Assembly (NCBI GenBank): GCA_963707445.1
Contig: CAVPPW010000020.1
Span: 1 to 64,000, forward strand
DNA: 64,000 bases
Source of the DNA: JALORV01 sp963707445
GTDB lineage: Bacteria; Pseudomonadota; Gammaproteobacteria; Burkholderiales; Burkholderiaceae_F
Direction: 5' to 3'
The notes beneath the pieces were generated by a model. The model did not search any database and was not told the DNA's origin. It was given only the letters and a program-made list of their open reading frames with translations. How positions within the stretch are numbered: the first letter of the stretch is position 1; the number at the start of each line of letters is the position of its first letter. This document shows positions 46,570 to 56,941 of the stretch, piece by piece. The position numbers and the translations under genes are program-made.

Positions 46570-49500
46570 TCACTTCAGCGAGAAATCAACGCGGGTCGTC
46601 GCCCCCTTGTCCTTGATGCCTTCGGCGTTGAGCTTCGGCTCGACCAGGAACAGGCGATCACGCGCGACCTTGCCGTCCGTTTCTAACCGGTTACGCACGG
46701 CTGCCGCGCGCTGGTTGGCGAGCGCGCGCAGGTCTTCCGGCGTGACGGCCATATTGGCAAGGATCAACGGCTCCATTTCGACGACTGGTATCGATTTCGC
46801 GAACCCGATTGCATTGCGCGGCTTGTTCGGAATGTCCTCGCTGCTGTAGACGGCCTCGATCAGCTTCGGGCGCTCCTCTGCGGTGATGCTCACGGTCGCA
46901 GGGTCGACAGCCTCGCCGCTCGCGCGCACGCTCTGGCGGACCTTCACGGCGCGCAGCCGGCTCTCCACCTTCGCGTGCTTAACGCCTTCGGTATCGAGCG
47001 CAGGATCGACGCGGCCGATGATGTCGAGCCGCAGCGCCGGGCGATCGTTGAGCGCCTTGGACAGCGTGTCGACGCGCTTCAGCTGTTCCGGCGCGAGAGA
47101 GGCTGAGCCGGCAGTGAACTCGACGACGCCGAGTTCCTCGCCGCCGCCGAATGCGGCTGCCAACAGCGTGAACGGCGCGGTGACGACCTTGGTGAGCAGG
47201 TTGACGATCACCTGGATGATGACGCCGCCGACCGAAAACTTCGGATCGTTCAGCGTGCCGGAAATCGGCAGATTGATATCGATCTCGCCGCGCGCGTTCT
47301 TGAGCAGGGATACGGCGAGCAGAACCGGCAGCTTGGTCGCGCTGGGGCTGTCGACCTTGTCGCCGAAGGTTAGTTGATCGAGGAACAGGTGATTGTTCGC
47401 GGCGAGCTTGCCGTCCTCGACCTTGTACTTCACTTCCATCGAGAGCTTGCCCTTGACGATCGGGTAGCCGGCGTACTTGATCGAGTACGGCGTCAGGCGC
47501 GGCAGGTCAACGCCCTTGGTACGACCCTCGATGTCGAGGAAGAGGTTGGGTGCCAGCGGGTTCAGGCGGCCGCTGATGTCGACCGGCGCCTCGTTGTCGA
47601 TGAGACCGGCGATCGTCATCGTCGCAGGTTCGGCACTGTCGGAGGCAAGCGTTGTCACCGTGCCGCCGAGCCCAGTCATGTTCGCGGTGTAGTTAGGCTT
47701 GATGAAGTTGTCGGTGAAGTTCACGTTGCCGCGCACGAGGTCGATCTGCCCGATGCGGATGATCGGCAGCGCACCGCGGCTGGGGGCGTCGACCGCGGTC
47801 GCATCCGGCGCGGCGGCGGAACTCGTGACTTCAGGGGCGGCGACAACGCGTTCATCCGGCGGGGCGGCTGCGGCGGGCTGGGTTTCAGGCGCCGTGGGTG
47901 TAGCGGTGGCCAGCGCCGGTTTCGGCGCTTCGCCTTCGCGGCGCACCAGGTCGACGAGATTGAGCCGCCCCTGCTCGGACAAAATTACCCGCGCATAGAA
48001 GTCAGACAGAGCGACCTTGCCGACCGAGACATCCGGCGTCTCCTTGCCGACGGTCGCCGCCACCTGCTGCAGTTCGAGCAGCTGCCACCTCAGCAGGTCG
48101 TTTTCTCCGTTACCGTCGAGCAGGTGCAGGTTGCCGAGGCGCAGGTTGCCGCGATAGCCGATGACGAGCGGCACATCCGCGGCCGACTGGGTCGCGGTGA
48201 GCCGCCCACGCCCCGACAGCTCGGCGCGCGCAAGTACTGCGTTGAGCCGCGCCGCGAGGTACGGACGCAGCGCCGAGATGTCGAGATTGCGCGCATCGAA
48301 CTGCAGCTCTGCGGCGACCGGAACCCGGCGCGCGCTGCCCTTGGCCGCCAGCGTGCCGCCGCTGCCAAATCGCGTCTTGAGGTCGATGTCCGCGGGGGTC
48401 TTGCCATCGCTCGCCACATTGCGTATCGATCCTTCGATGGCAGAAGCGCGCAGTTTCACCGCCGGATCGACCGCCATGTCCTCGAGCCGCACGTCGCCCT
48501 TGGCGACGGTCAGTTCCTTCAGCAGCACTTGCCAGCCCGCCGATTCTTCAGCCGCGGGCTTCGCTGGCGCGACCGTGGCGGTCGGCTCGCGCACGAAAGG
48601 CCGTCGTCCAGTTGATCTGGCCATCGGCGAGCCGGCGCACGGTCGTACGCGGCGCCTCGAGCGCCAGCTTGCCGATGGTGATCGTTGACTTCATCAGGTC
48701 GATCTCGGAGCCGTCCATCGTGACGCGCTCTAGATCGAAATCGGCGCCGCTGCCGGTCGGGCCGCGCACTTTGATGTCCTTGCCGTTCCAGCGGATGTCG
48801 CGCAGCACGAGCGACCGTCTCCGGCTCGAGGCTGAACTCGAGCACACCGTCCGCGTCGCTGCTGCCATCCAGCGTCGCATTGACGACCTGCGCGAGATAA
48901 CGTGCCGGCGCGCGCATCCTGACGTCGCGCCCGGCGATGGCGAGCCGACCCGCGATCGGCGCCAGTGCGACTTCGCCCTCGAGCGAGACCGAGCCGCCGG
49001 CTTCGCCGATGTCGCCGCCAGCGCGCACCTTGCCGCGTGTCCCCGCTGTCGTCGCGACATCGCTCGCCTCGGCGTTCAGGTTGACCAGCTGCAGCTGAAA
49101 ATGTCCGACGGAGTCGTCGACGACATTGATCGTGCCGTTCTTCAGCGACGCGTGCTTTAGCGTTATCGAGCGCGCTGCCGGCTTGCCGGCAGCGTCGCTC
49201 GGCGCAGCGTCGGGTGTAGCCGCCAGCTGAACCGGCGCCTGCGCGAGGCGACTCCAGTTCAGAGCGCCGGCCGCGTCGCGCACGGCCTCGACGACCGGCG
49301 CCTCGAGCGTGACGTCGCCGATGACGACCCGGCCCGCCAGCGGCTCGACTTCATCAAGTACCACCCGCAGCGACTGCCACTGGATCAGCCGCTGCGCCTG
49401 TTCTGCGGGGGCGGCAAGTTCGAACGCGGCGACTTCAATGGGGCCTGAAACCAGCAATTGCGCGGACTGCGCGGGACGCTCCCGCTGCGCCGGGGCGGCG

Positions 49501-50289
49501 CGCCGGAAGGCGATCCTCAAGTCGGCCGTCAACGCCCCGCGCGGAATCGTGAAGTTGAGCCGCAGCGGCGAATACGCAAGATAGGTCGGGATGTCGATGC
49601 CGTTCAGCCGGACATTGAGCGACGATTCGAGCGTGTCCTGAAACGGCGTGGTCTCGCCCCTCGCCTCGATCGGCGCGCCATTCAGCCGGGCGGCGAACGC
49701 CGGCTCGACCTTGATATCCAGATCGATCGGGAGGTTGGAGATGAACGGAATCCCCAGTCGGATGTCGTTCAACGCGTGGCGCTTGCCGGTCGGTCGGTCC
49801 TCGAAGTTCACGGTGCTGTCTGTGACCTCGATGTTGGAGATCGAGAACCAGGCGGGTTCGTCGCTTGTCTTCGGCTTTTCCCGGATGCGCTCGATGATGT
49901 CGCTGAAATTGAACTGCTGCGCATCGAGCCGAACGAGGTTTGCGGTCAGGCCGTCGACGACGAGCGCGTCGAGCACCGGCGCGCGGCGTATCAGCGATGC
50001 CGCGGAGGCGTTCGCGCTGACTTCGCGGACCGTGGCGAGCGGCGAAGGCTCCCCGGCGAGGCCGTCGACCACCAGTCCGCGCAGCGTTGACGGTCAGCGT
50101 AAACGGATTGGCGCTGACCTCCTGCACGCGGATCGCGCGGCCCAGTTCGCGCGTCGCAACGGTCTCGACGCCCCACCGCGCGAGGCGGGGAATCGCCAGG
50201 TACCCGACGACGGCGAACAGCGCGACCGCACCGAGTACAACGAGCGCTGCGACGCGCAGGCGCGGGATCCAGCGAATGCGGGAATCCAT
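46570..50289 (-). CDS. DUF748 (AsmA-like) envelope protein, three frameshifts
   Basis: Very large protein (about 1,240 codons) of the DUF748/AsmA-like group, inner-membrane anchored with a long periplasmic beta-rich body, linked in other bacteria to outer-membrane lipid traffic. Start MDSRIRWIPRLRVAALVVLG at 50289 with one transmembrane segment. Repeated AsmA-like units: LIRRAPVLDALVVDGLTANL, ISNIEVTDSTVNFEDRPTGK, VRLNGIDIPTYLAYSPLRLN, TGLGGTVTTLASDSAEPATM. The C-terminus has an OmpA-like stretch (VVEFTAGSASLAPEQLKRVD). Frame breaks near 50085 (extra A), 48815 and 48598 (extra T). Confidence 0.82.
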
Positions 50290-50329
50290 GATCGTGAAAT
50301 GGGTCGCCGGACGGCGACTAGCGCGTCGC

Positions 50330-50992
50330 CTAGGAGGACTGACGGAGCACGATGGCCAGAAGTTCCTCGGGGCGGCGGATGATGTGGTCCGCGCCCCACG
50401 CCTCGACCGGCGCGCCATCACCGAGATATCCGTAGGCAGCGGCCACGGTACCGATACCGGCGGCCTGGCCCGCCTGGATATCGCGCAGGTCATCACCGAC
50501 GTAGATCGCTTCGTCGACAGGCACACCGGCGCTCGCGGCCGCGTGCAGCAACGGCGCCGGATGCGGCTTCGCATGCGGCGTCGTGTCACCGCTGACGACA
50601 CAGGCGGTGCGCTCGGTGAGTTGCAGCGCGCGCACCAGCGGATCGGTGAAGCGGGCGATCTTGTTCGTCACGATGCCCCAGCGGATGCCGTGCGTCTCGA
50701 TCGTCTGCAGCGTTTCGTCCATCCGAGGGAACAGCGTGGTGTCACGACAGAGTGCCGACTCGTAATCGCCGAAGAATTCCTGTCGGAGTGCTTCGTAGTC
50801 CGTGTTGTCCGGTCGGAGGCCGAATGCGCGGCCGATCAGGCCGCGGGCACCGTGCGACGCAAGCGGCCGCAACTCCGCCAGTGGCAGCGGTTCGCGCCCG
50901 CGACGGGCGAGCATGCGGTTCACGGTGGCCGCGAGGTCAGGCGCGGTGTCCGCAAGGGTACCGTCAAGGTCGAACAGCACCAGCCGGATCAT
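50330..50992 (-). CDS. gph: Phosphoglycolate phosphatase
   Basis: HAD-family phosphatase of 220 residues that removes phosphate from 2-phosphoglycolate. Motif I LVLFDLDGTLADTAPDLA, motif II in WGIVTNKIARFTDPLVRA, motif III SGDTTPHAKPHPAPLLHAAA (Lys in HAKPHP), motif IV YVGDDLRDIQAGQAAGI. The ATG at 50992 (MIRLVLFD) is chosen over the longer frame. It follows ubiG by 29 bases, the usual betaproteobacterial ubiG-gph order. Confidence 0.93.
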   Translation of the reverse strand: MIRLVLFDLDGTLADTAPDLAATVNRMLARRGREPLPLAELRPLASHGARGLIGRAFGLRPDNTDYEALRQEFFGDYESALCRDTTLFPRMDETLQTIETHGIRWGIVTNKIARFTDPLVRALQLTERTACVVSGDTTPHAKPHPAPLLHAAASAGVPVDEAIYVGDDLRDIQAGQAAGIGTVAAAYGYLGDGAPVEAWGADHIIRRPEELLAIVLRQSS

Positions 50993-51021
50993 CGGAGAAG
51001 ATTCGAGGTGTGCGCCGCGCC

Positions 51022-51729
51022 TCATGCCTCAGCAGGCTTGCGCAGCGCGACGAGGTAGTTGACGTCCGTGTCCTGGCCAAGCCTGGCAGCCTTGGTGAAA
51101 GGGTTGTACTGAAGGCCGATCAATTCGTGCAGCGCCAGCCCTGCTTCGCGAGCGTAACGCGTCAATTCGCTCGGCTTGATGAACTTCGCGTACTCGTGCG
51201 TGCCGCGCGGAAGCAGGTTCAGCACGTACTCCGCCCCGACGATCGCGAGGGCGAATGACTTCGGGTTGCGATTCAGCGTAGAAAAGAACACCCAGCCACC
51301 GGGCCGCGCCAGGGTTGCGCAGGCGCGAACCGTCTGCTCGGGCTGTGGCACGTGCTCGAGCATCTCCATGCAGGTGACGATGTCGTAGCTGCCGGACCTC
51401 TCGGCCGCGGCTGCTTCCGCGGTTCCCTCGATGTACTGCACCCGCGCGCCGGACTCGATGGCATGCAATTGCGCGACCTTCAGCGCTTTGCCCGCCATGT
51501 CGATGCCGGTCACGTCAGCGCCACAGGCGGCCATCGCTTCGGCAAGCACGCCGGCGCCGCAGCCGACGTCAAGCACACGCTTGCCCGCGAGAGCGGCGAG
51601 TCGGTTGATCCATTCGAGCCGCACCGGGTTCATCTCGTGCAGCGGCCGCATCGGTCCCTGCGGATCCCACCAGCGCGCCGCCATGTCGCTGAACTTGCGC
51701 AGCTCCGCCTGATCGACGTTCGCGTCCAT
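51022..51729 (-). CDS. ubiG: Ubiquinone biosynthesis O-methyltransferase
   Basis: SAM-dependent methyltransferase of 235 residues for both O-methylation steps of ubiquinone synthesis. SAM site KRVLDVGCGAGVLAEAMA with VTGIDMAGKALKVAQLHAIE; the UbiG-type FSDMAARWWDPQGPMRPLHE start and ITCMEMLEHVP-like block (YDIVTCMEMLEHVPQPEQTV). Intact, ATG at 51729. Downstream gph and the DUF748 gene share its direction. Confidence 0.95.
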   Translation of the reverse strand: MDANVDQAELRKFSDMAARWWDPQGPMRPLHEMNPVRLEWINRLAALAGKRVLDVGCGAGVLAEAMAACGADVTGIDMAGKALKVAQLHAIESGARVQYIEGTAEAAAAERSGSYDIVTCMEMLEHVPQPEQTVRACATLARPGGWVFFSTLNRNPKSFALAIVGAEYVLNLLPRGTHEYAKFIKPSELTRYAREAGLALHELIGLQYNPFTKAARLGQDTDVNYLVALRKPAEA

Positions 51730-51850
51730 CGCGCGATGTTACTCACTCGTGTCGCTGCGCCGCGCATTCCCGGCCGCTCGACGGGTTCGGCGCCTAATTG
51801 GCAAAGCCGGTGCAGCGACGAGCCGAACTAGGCGCCTGTTTCGGCTTCGC

Positions 51851-51879
51851 AAAAAAAAGCCCCGCCGGAGCGGGGCTTT
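51851..51879 (-). terminator. Rho-independent terminator of ompA
   Basis: On the minus strand AAAGCCCCGCTCCGGCGGGG is followed by CTTTTTTTT. The stem GCCCCGC/GCGGGGC has a four-base loop and an eight-base U-run. It sits 18 bases after the ompA stop and separates it from ubiG. Confidence 0.92.
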
Positions 51880-51897
51880 GATCAGCGAGAGGTTCGC

Positions 51898-52650
51898 TTA
51901 CTTGCGGACGGGGCGGGTGCCCACGACCTCGACCTCGACTCGACGGTTGGGCTGCAAGCACTCGATCAGCTGCTTGCGATTCTTGATTTCGCCCTTCGCC
52001 GACGGATCCGGACACTGCTTGACCGGGTTCGCCTTGCCCTTGCCTTCCGTATAGATACGGTTCGGCTCGATGCCCTTGCTCACCAGGTAGTCCTTCACTG
52101 CCTGCGCACGCTTCTGCGACAGAGTCAGGTTGTAAGCATCGCTGCCGATGCGGTCGGTGTAGCCCACGCCGATGATCACCTCGAGGCTCACGCCAGCCAA
52201 CTTCGACACGAGATCGTCGAGCTTGGCCTTGCCTTCCGGACGCAGCACCGCCTTGTCGAAGTCGAACAGGGCGTCAGCCGCGAACGTCACCTTCTCGCTC
52301 GTCGGCGCCGGTGGTGGCGGCGGCGGCGGTGGCGGCGGTGGCGGCGGGGGCGGCGGCGGAGGCGGTTCGCAAACCGGCTTCTGCATCAGCTCCTTGTCGC
52401 ACTCGCAGCCCAAGGTCCAGTTGGGGAACGGCGCATCCTTGATGACCGTCTTCGCGGCGCGATCGACGCTCCACGAACCCGTGCGCCAGCAGAGGCCGAA
52501 CGGATCGCGGACGACGACGCCGCGCGTGTCGATCACGTACGGGCTTTCGCGGGGGTCGACAACGACGATGTCCTTCATCTGGGCGGAGACCGTCCCAGTG
52601 ATGGCCATCAGCGCCGACGCCACGAGGCCCAGCTTGATGGATTGCTTCAT
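51898..52650 (-). CDS. ompA: OmpA-family outer-membrane protein with polyproline linker
   Basis: Signal peptide LGLVASALMAITGTVSAQ, a short N-terminal domain (PYVIDTRGVVVRDPFGLCWR, FPNWTLGCECDKELM) with cysteines, a run of about 19 prolines, then an OmpA peptidoglycan-binding domain (FAADALFDFDKAVLRPEGKA, YTDRIGSDAYNLTLSQKRAQ, NRIYTEGKGKANPVKQ, PNRRVEVEVVGTRP). There is no eight-strand barrel; this short form is normal in betaproteobacteria. ATG at 52650 with GAGGAGCC before it. Own terminator; probably strongly expressed. Confidence 0.93.
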   Translation of the reverse strand: MKQSIKLGLVASALMAITGTVSAQMKDIVVVDPRESPYVIDTRGVVVRDPFGLCWRTGSWSVDRAAKTVIKDAPFPNWTLGCECDKELMQKPVCEPPPPPPPPPPPPPPPPPPPAPTSEKVTFAADALFDFDKAVLRPEGKAKLDDLVSKLAGVSLEVIIGVGYTDRIGSDAYNLTLSQKRAQAVKDYLVSKGIEPNRIYTEGKGKANPVKQCPDPSAKGEIKNRKQLIECLQPNRRVEVEVVGTRPVRK

Positions 52651-52741
52651 GTGGCTCCTCACTCGAGATAAGGAAGACCGGCCGGGGTACCGACTCGACC
52701 GGGCATGGCCCGCACCGCATCGGCCGATGATGACGCCAATA

Positions 52742-54092
52742 TCACGTCAACCCTGCCGTCTGCAGCGCTTGCCGACAGCGATTTTGCCACGCGAGCAGGG
52801 TGGCCGCGGTCGAGCGTCCACCGCTGTCTTGCGCTTCGGCAAGGACCTGTCTCCTTTTGACCACATGCTGTCCCGCGACCCAGACATCGGTGACGTGCTC
52901 GCGCCCTGCGGAATAGACGAGTTGCGAGATCGGGTCATACAGCGGCTGAGTCTCGAGCTGCGATAGATCGAACGCCGCGAGATCGGCCTCCTTGCCAGCT
53001 TCGATCGAACCGATGCGCCGGTCGAGGCCCAGGGCGCGCGCCGGGCCCAGCGTCGCCGCTTCGAGCGCGGCCGGCGCGGGCAGCGCGCGCGCGTCATGCG
53101 CCTCGCCCTTGGCGAGCAGCGCCGCGAGCCGCATCTCGGAGACCATGTCGAGGCGGTCGTTGCTGGCGGCGCCATCGGTGCCGATGCCGATGTTCACGCC
53201 CGCAGCGACAAGTCGCGCAATCGGCGCGATGCCGCTTGCCGAGCTTGAGATTCGACGCCGGGCAGTGGGCGACCGACGCGCCGCGCTGGCCGAGCAGCGC
53301 GATGTCCGCGTCAGAAAGGTGAACAGCGTGGACGGCAATAAGCCGTTCGGTGACGAGAAGCAGGCGATCGAGCCGCTCGAGCGGGCGCTGTCCGTGGCGG
53401 CGCATCGATTCTTCGAGTTCACCTGCCGTCTCGTGCAGATGGATGTGGATCGGCAGGTCCAGTTCTTCGGCCAGCATCGCAATCTTGCCAAGCGTGCCGT
53501 CGTCGACCGTATAGGGTGCATGCGGCGCGAGTGTGAACGAGACCAGGCTGTCGCCGCGGCAGGCATCGCGCGTGGCAAGCCCCTTGCGGAGGTAGTCCTC
53601 GGCGTCGGCGGCATACGCGGTCGGAAACTCGATCGCGATGATGCCGGCGACGGCCCGCATGCCGACGCTGCGCAGCGCGCGGACGGCGGCCTCGGGAAAG
53701 AAGTACATGTCCGAGCAGCAGGTCGTCCCCGACCGCAGCATCTCCAGCGCGGCGATGCGCGTGCCGTCGTAGACGAACTCGGGTGATACCAGCGCGCGTT
53801 CCAACGGCCAGATCCGTTGCTCAAGCCATTGCATCAGCGGCAGGTCGTCGCCGATGCCGCGAAACAGCGCCATCGCTGCGTGCGTGTGCAGATTGACGAG
53901 TCCCGGCGTCAAGGCATGCGTCGGCAGCGCGATCCGCTCGGCGGGTGAAAAGCGCTGCGCGACCTGGTCGCGAGGCAGCACGGCGGCGATGTGGCCGCGA
54001 TGCACGGCGACCGCGTGATCTTCGAGCGCCGCGCCGCGGGGCACGACGGGGATGACCCAGCGCGGCTCGATCAGCAGGTCGACGGCTTCCAT
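52742..54092 (-). CDS. mtaD: Amidohydrolase (TRZ/ATZ, MtaD-type deaminase), one frameshift
   Basis: Metal-dependent deaminase resembling 5'-methylthioadenosine / S-adenosylhomocysteine deaminase. Metal site LTPGLVNLHTHAAMALFRGI, then LPIHIHLHETAGELEESMRR, LIAVHAVHLSDADIALLGQR, AHCPASNLKL, and GVNIGIGTDGAASNDRLDMV (Asp). A missing base near 53245 moves the second half to another frame. ATG at 54092 (MEAVDLLIEP). About 449 residues. Convergent with nothing; divergent from gyrA, sharing a 200-base intergenic region. Confidence 0.85.
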
Positions 54093-54226
54093 GAATGAAG
54101 GCAAAGCGGATGTGGCCGCGGATCAAAGCACATCGCGCGGCGCTTGGCGAGTACGGCGGTGCGGGCGGGTCCGCGCTCCGCCGCCGCGTTGCCGTCACTG
54201 AAGCCCGGTTCGGCGCCGCGCACTGG

Positions 54227-54232
54227 TAGAAT
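54227..54232 (+). promoter_or_regulatory. Likely -10 box of gyrA
   Basis: TAGAAT, 63 bases before the gyrA ATG and identical to the ssrA -10 box. A -35 hexamer at the right spacing is weak (CCGGTT-like). Confidence 0.35.
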
Positions 54233-54294
54233 TTTCGATTGCACTTTTCGAGCGGAATCCAGCGATTGCGCTCGTGCCTGGGGCTTCTTCTTCA

Positions 54295-56931
54295 ATGGAT
54301 CAGTTCGCCAAGGAAACCCTGCCGATCTCGCTCGAAGAGGAGATGCGGCGGTCTTATCTCGACTATGCGATGAGCGTGATCGTCGGGCGCGCGCTGCCCG
54401 ACGTGCGCGACGGACTGAAGCCGGTGCACCGTCGCGTGCTGTACGCGATGCACGAGGCGAACAACCACTGGAACCGCTCCTATGTGAAGTGTGCGCGGGT
54501 CGTGGGCGAGGTGATGGGTAAGTACCACCCGCACGGCGACAACGCCATTTACGACACGCTCGTGCGCATGGCGCAGGATTTTTCGCTGCGCTACGTGCTG
54601 ATCGACGGCCAGGGCAATTTCGGTTCGATCGATGGCGACAACGCGGCGGCGATGCGCTACACCGAGTGCCGCCTCGACAAGATTGCCGGCGAACTGCTCG
54701 CCGACATCGACAAGGAGACGGTCAACTTCGTCCCGAATTACGACGGCAAGGAACGCGAGCCGACGGTGCTGCCGTCGAAGATCCCGAACCTGCTGATCAA
54801 CGGTTCGGCCGGCATCGCGGTCGGTATGGCGACCAACGTGCCCCCGCACAACCTCGCCGAAGTGATCGACGGTTGCCTGGCGCTGCTGCGTCGGCCGACG
54901 ACGACGGTCGATGAGTTGATCGAGCTGATTCCGGCGCCCGATTTTCCGACGGCCGGAATCATCTATGGCCTCGAGGGAGTGCGCGAAGGTTATCGCACCG
55001 GCCGCGGCCGGGTCGTGATGCGCGCGAAGACACATTTCGAGGAGATCGCACATGCGAGGGAGGCGGCGGGTCGCAGCGCGATCATCGTCGATGAACTGCC
55101 GTACCAGGTGAACAAGCGCGTGCTGCTCGAGCGAATCGCCGAGATGGTCAACGAAAAGCGGCTCGAGGGCATCTCGGACATCCGCGACGAGTCGGACAAG
55201 TCCGGCATGCGCGTCGTCTTCGAGCTCAAGCGAGGCGAAGTGCCGGAGGTCGTGCTCAACAATCTCTACAAGCAGACGCAGCTGCAGGATACGTTCGGGG
55301 TGAACATGGTGGCGTTGGTCGATGGCCAGCCGCGCCTGCTCAACCTCAAGCAGATGCTCGACGCGTTCCTGTCGCACCGGCGCGAAGTCGTCACGCGGCG
55401 CACGGCGTTCGAGCTGAAGGAGGCGCGCAAGCGCGGTCACGTGCTCGAGGGTCTGGCGGTGGCGCTCGCGAACATCGACGAATTCATCGCAATCATCAAG
55501 GCCGCTCCGACGCCACCGGTCGCGAAGACCGGGCTGATGCAGCGGGCGTGGGATTCGTCACTGGTGCGCGAGATGCTGACACGCTCCGGTGCGGACATGG
55601 CGGCGTACCGGCCCGACGGGCTCGAGTCCCGCTTCGGGTTGCAGGACGACGGACTGTATCGGCTGTCGGAGGAGCAGGCTGAACAGATCCTGCAGATGCG
55701 CCTGCAGCGCCTCACGGGCCTCGAGCAGGACAAGATCGTCAACGAGTACCGCGAGGTGATGGAGCGCATCACCGACCTGCTCGACATCCTGGCCCGGCCC
55801 GAGCGCATCACGGACATCATCGCCGACGAACTGCTCCAGCTGAAGAGCGAGTTCGGCGACACACGCCGCTCCGAGATCGTCCGCAGCGCGCAGGACCTGA
55901 TGACCGAGGACCTGATCGCGCGCGAGGACATGGTCGTCACGCTCTCGCACACGGGCTACATCAAGAGCCAGCCGCTCGCGGACTATCGCGCGCAGCGGCG
56001 CGGTGGTCGCGGTAAACAGGCCGCGGCGATGCGCGAGGACGACTGGATCGACCAGTTGTTCATCGCCAATACGCACGACACGATCCTGTGCTTCTCGAAT
56101 CGCGGACGACTGTACTGGCTCAAGGTCTGGGAAGTTCCGCAGGGCGCGCGGACTGCGCGCGGCAAGCCGATCGTCAACATGTTCCCGCTGGCCGAGGATG
56201 AAAAGATCACCGTCGTGCTGCCGATCTCGGAATACGACGCGCAGCACTTTGTCTTCATGGCGACGGCGATGGGAACGGTGAAAAAGACGGCGCTGACGGA
56301 TTTCTCGAATCCGCGCAAGGCCGGCATCATCGCGGTCGATCTGGACCCGGGCGATTACTTGATCGGCGCCGCGATCACCGACGGCCAGCACGACGTGATG
56401 CTGTTCTCCGACGCCGGCAAGGCAGTGCGCTTCGACGAGAACGATGTGCGCCCGATGGGCCGCACCGCACGCGGCGTACGCGGCATGCAGCTCGACGACG
56501 GCCAGCAGGTGATCGCGATGCTGGTGGCCGAGGACGAGCAGCAAAGCGTCCTGACGGCCACCGAGAACGGCTATGGCAAGCGCACCCCGATCACCGAGTA
56601 CACGCGGCACTCGCGCGCGACCCGCGGCATGATCGCGATCGCCACCAGTGAGCGCAACGGCCGGGTGGTCGCGGCCACGCTGGTGCGCGGCGATGACGAG
56701 GTGATGCTGATCACGACCGGTGGCGTGCTGATCCGCACGCGCGTCGCCGAGATCCGCGAGATGGGCCGCGCCACACAGGGCGTGACGCTGATCGCGCTGG
56801 ACGACGGCACCACGCTGTCGGGCCTGCAGCGTGTGGTCGAGCGCGACAGCGAGAACGGCAACGGACACGATGCAGGCGGCGACGCGCCGGGCGAGGGCGA
56901 CGCCGCAGAGCCCGCGCCGTCCGAGGGCTGA
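54295..56931 (+). CDS. gyrA: DNA gyrase subunit A
   Basis: ATP-dependent type II topoisomerase subunit that cuts and rejoins DNA. Intact, 878 residues. The ATG at 54295 (MDQFAKETLPISLEEEMRRS) puts the catalytic Tyr at 122 (AMRYTECRL), as in E. coli. The quinolone-determining region reads YHPHGDNAIYDTLVRMAQDF: residue 83 is Asn, residue 87 Asp. The C-terminal beta-pinwheel carries the GyrA-box-like RRGGRGKQA (QRRGGRGKQAAAMRE). Ends with an acidic tail. serC starts 10 bases on, so the operon is gyrA-serC-pheA-hisC-tyrA. Confidence 0.97.
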   Translation: MDQFAKETLPISLEEEMRRSYLDYAMSVIVGRALPDVRDGLKPVHRRVLYAMHEANNHWNRSYVKCARVVGEVMGKYHPHGDNAIYDTLVRMAQDFSLRYVLIDGQGNFGSIDGDNAAAMRYTECRLDKIAGELLADIDKETVNFVPNYDGKEREPTVLPSKIPNLLINGSAGIAVGMATNVPPHNLAEVIDGCLALLRRPTTTVDELIELIPAPDFPTAGIIYGLEGVREGYRTGRGRVVMRAKTHFEEIAHAREAAGRSAIIVDELPYQVNKRVLLERIAEMVNEKRLEGISDIRDESDKSGMRVVFELKRGEVPEVVLNNLYKQTQLQDTFGVNMVALVDGQPRLLNLKQMLDAFLSHRREVVTRRTAFELKEARKRGHVLEGLAVALANIDEFIAIIKAAPTPPVAKTGLMQRAWDSSLVREMLTRSGADMAAYRPDGLESRFGLQDDGLYRLSEEQAEQILQMRLQRLTGLEQDKIVNEYREVMERITDLLDILARPERITDIIADELLQLKSEFGDTRRSEIVRSAQDLMTEDLIAREDMVVTLSHTGYIKSQPLADYRAQRRGGRGKQAAAMREDDWIDQLFIANTHDTILCFSNRGRLYWLKVWEVPQGARTARGKPIVNMFPLAEDEKITVVLPISEYDAQHFVFMATAMGTVKKTALTDFSNPRKAGIIAVDLDPGDYLIGAAITDGQHDVMLFSDAGKAVRFDENDVRPMGRTARGVRGMQLDDGQQVIAMLVAEDEQQSVLTATENGYGKRTPITEYTRHSRATRGMIAIATSERNGRVVAATLVRGDDEVMLITTGGVLIRTRVAEIREMGRATQGVTLIALDDGTTLSGLQRVVERDSENGNGHDAGGDAPGEGDAAEPAPSEG

Positions 56932-56941
56932 AGGGCCGCGT

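Noticed and set aside
52313..52371. Tandem GGC/GGT repeats resembling a satellite or CRISPR-like array
   Set aside because: It is only the codons of the OmpA polyproline linker; no spacers or equal-length repeats.
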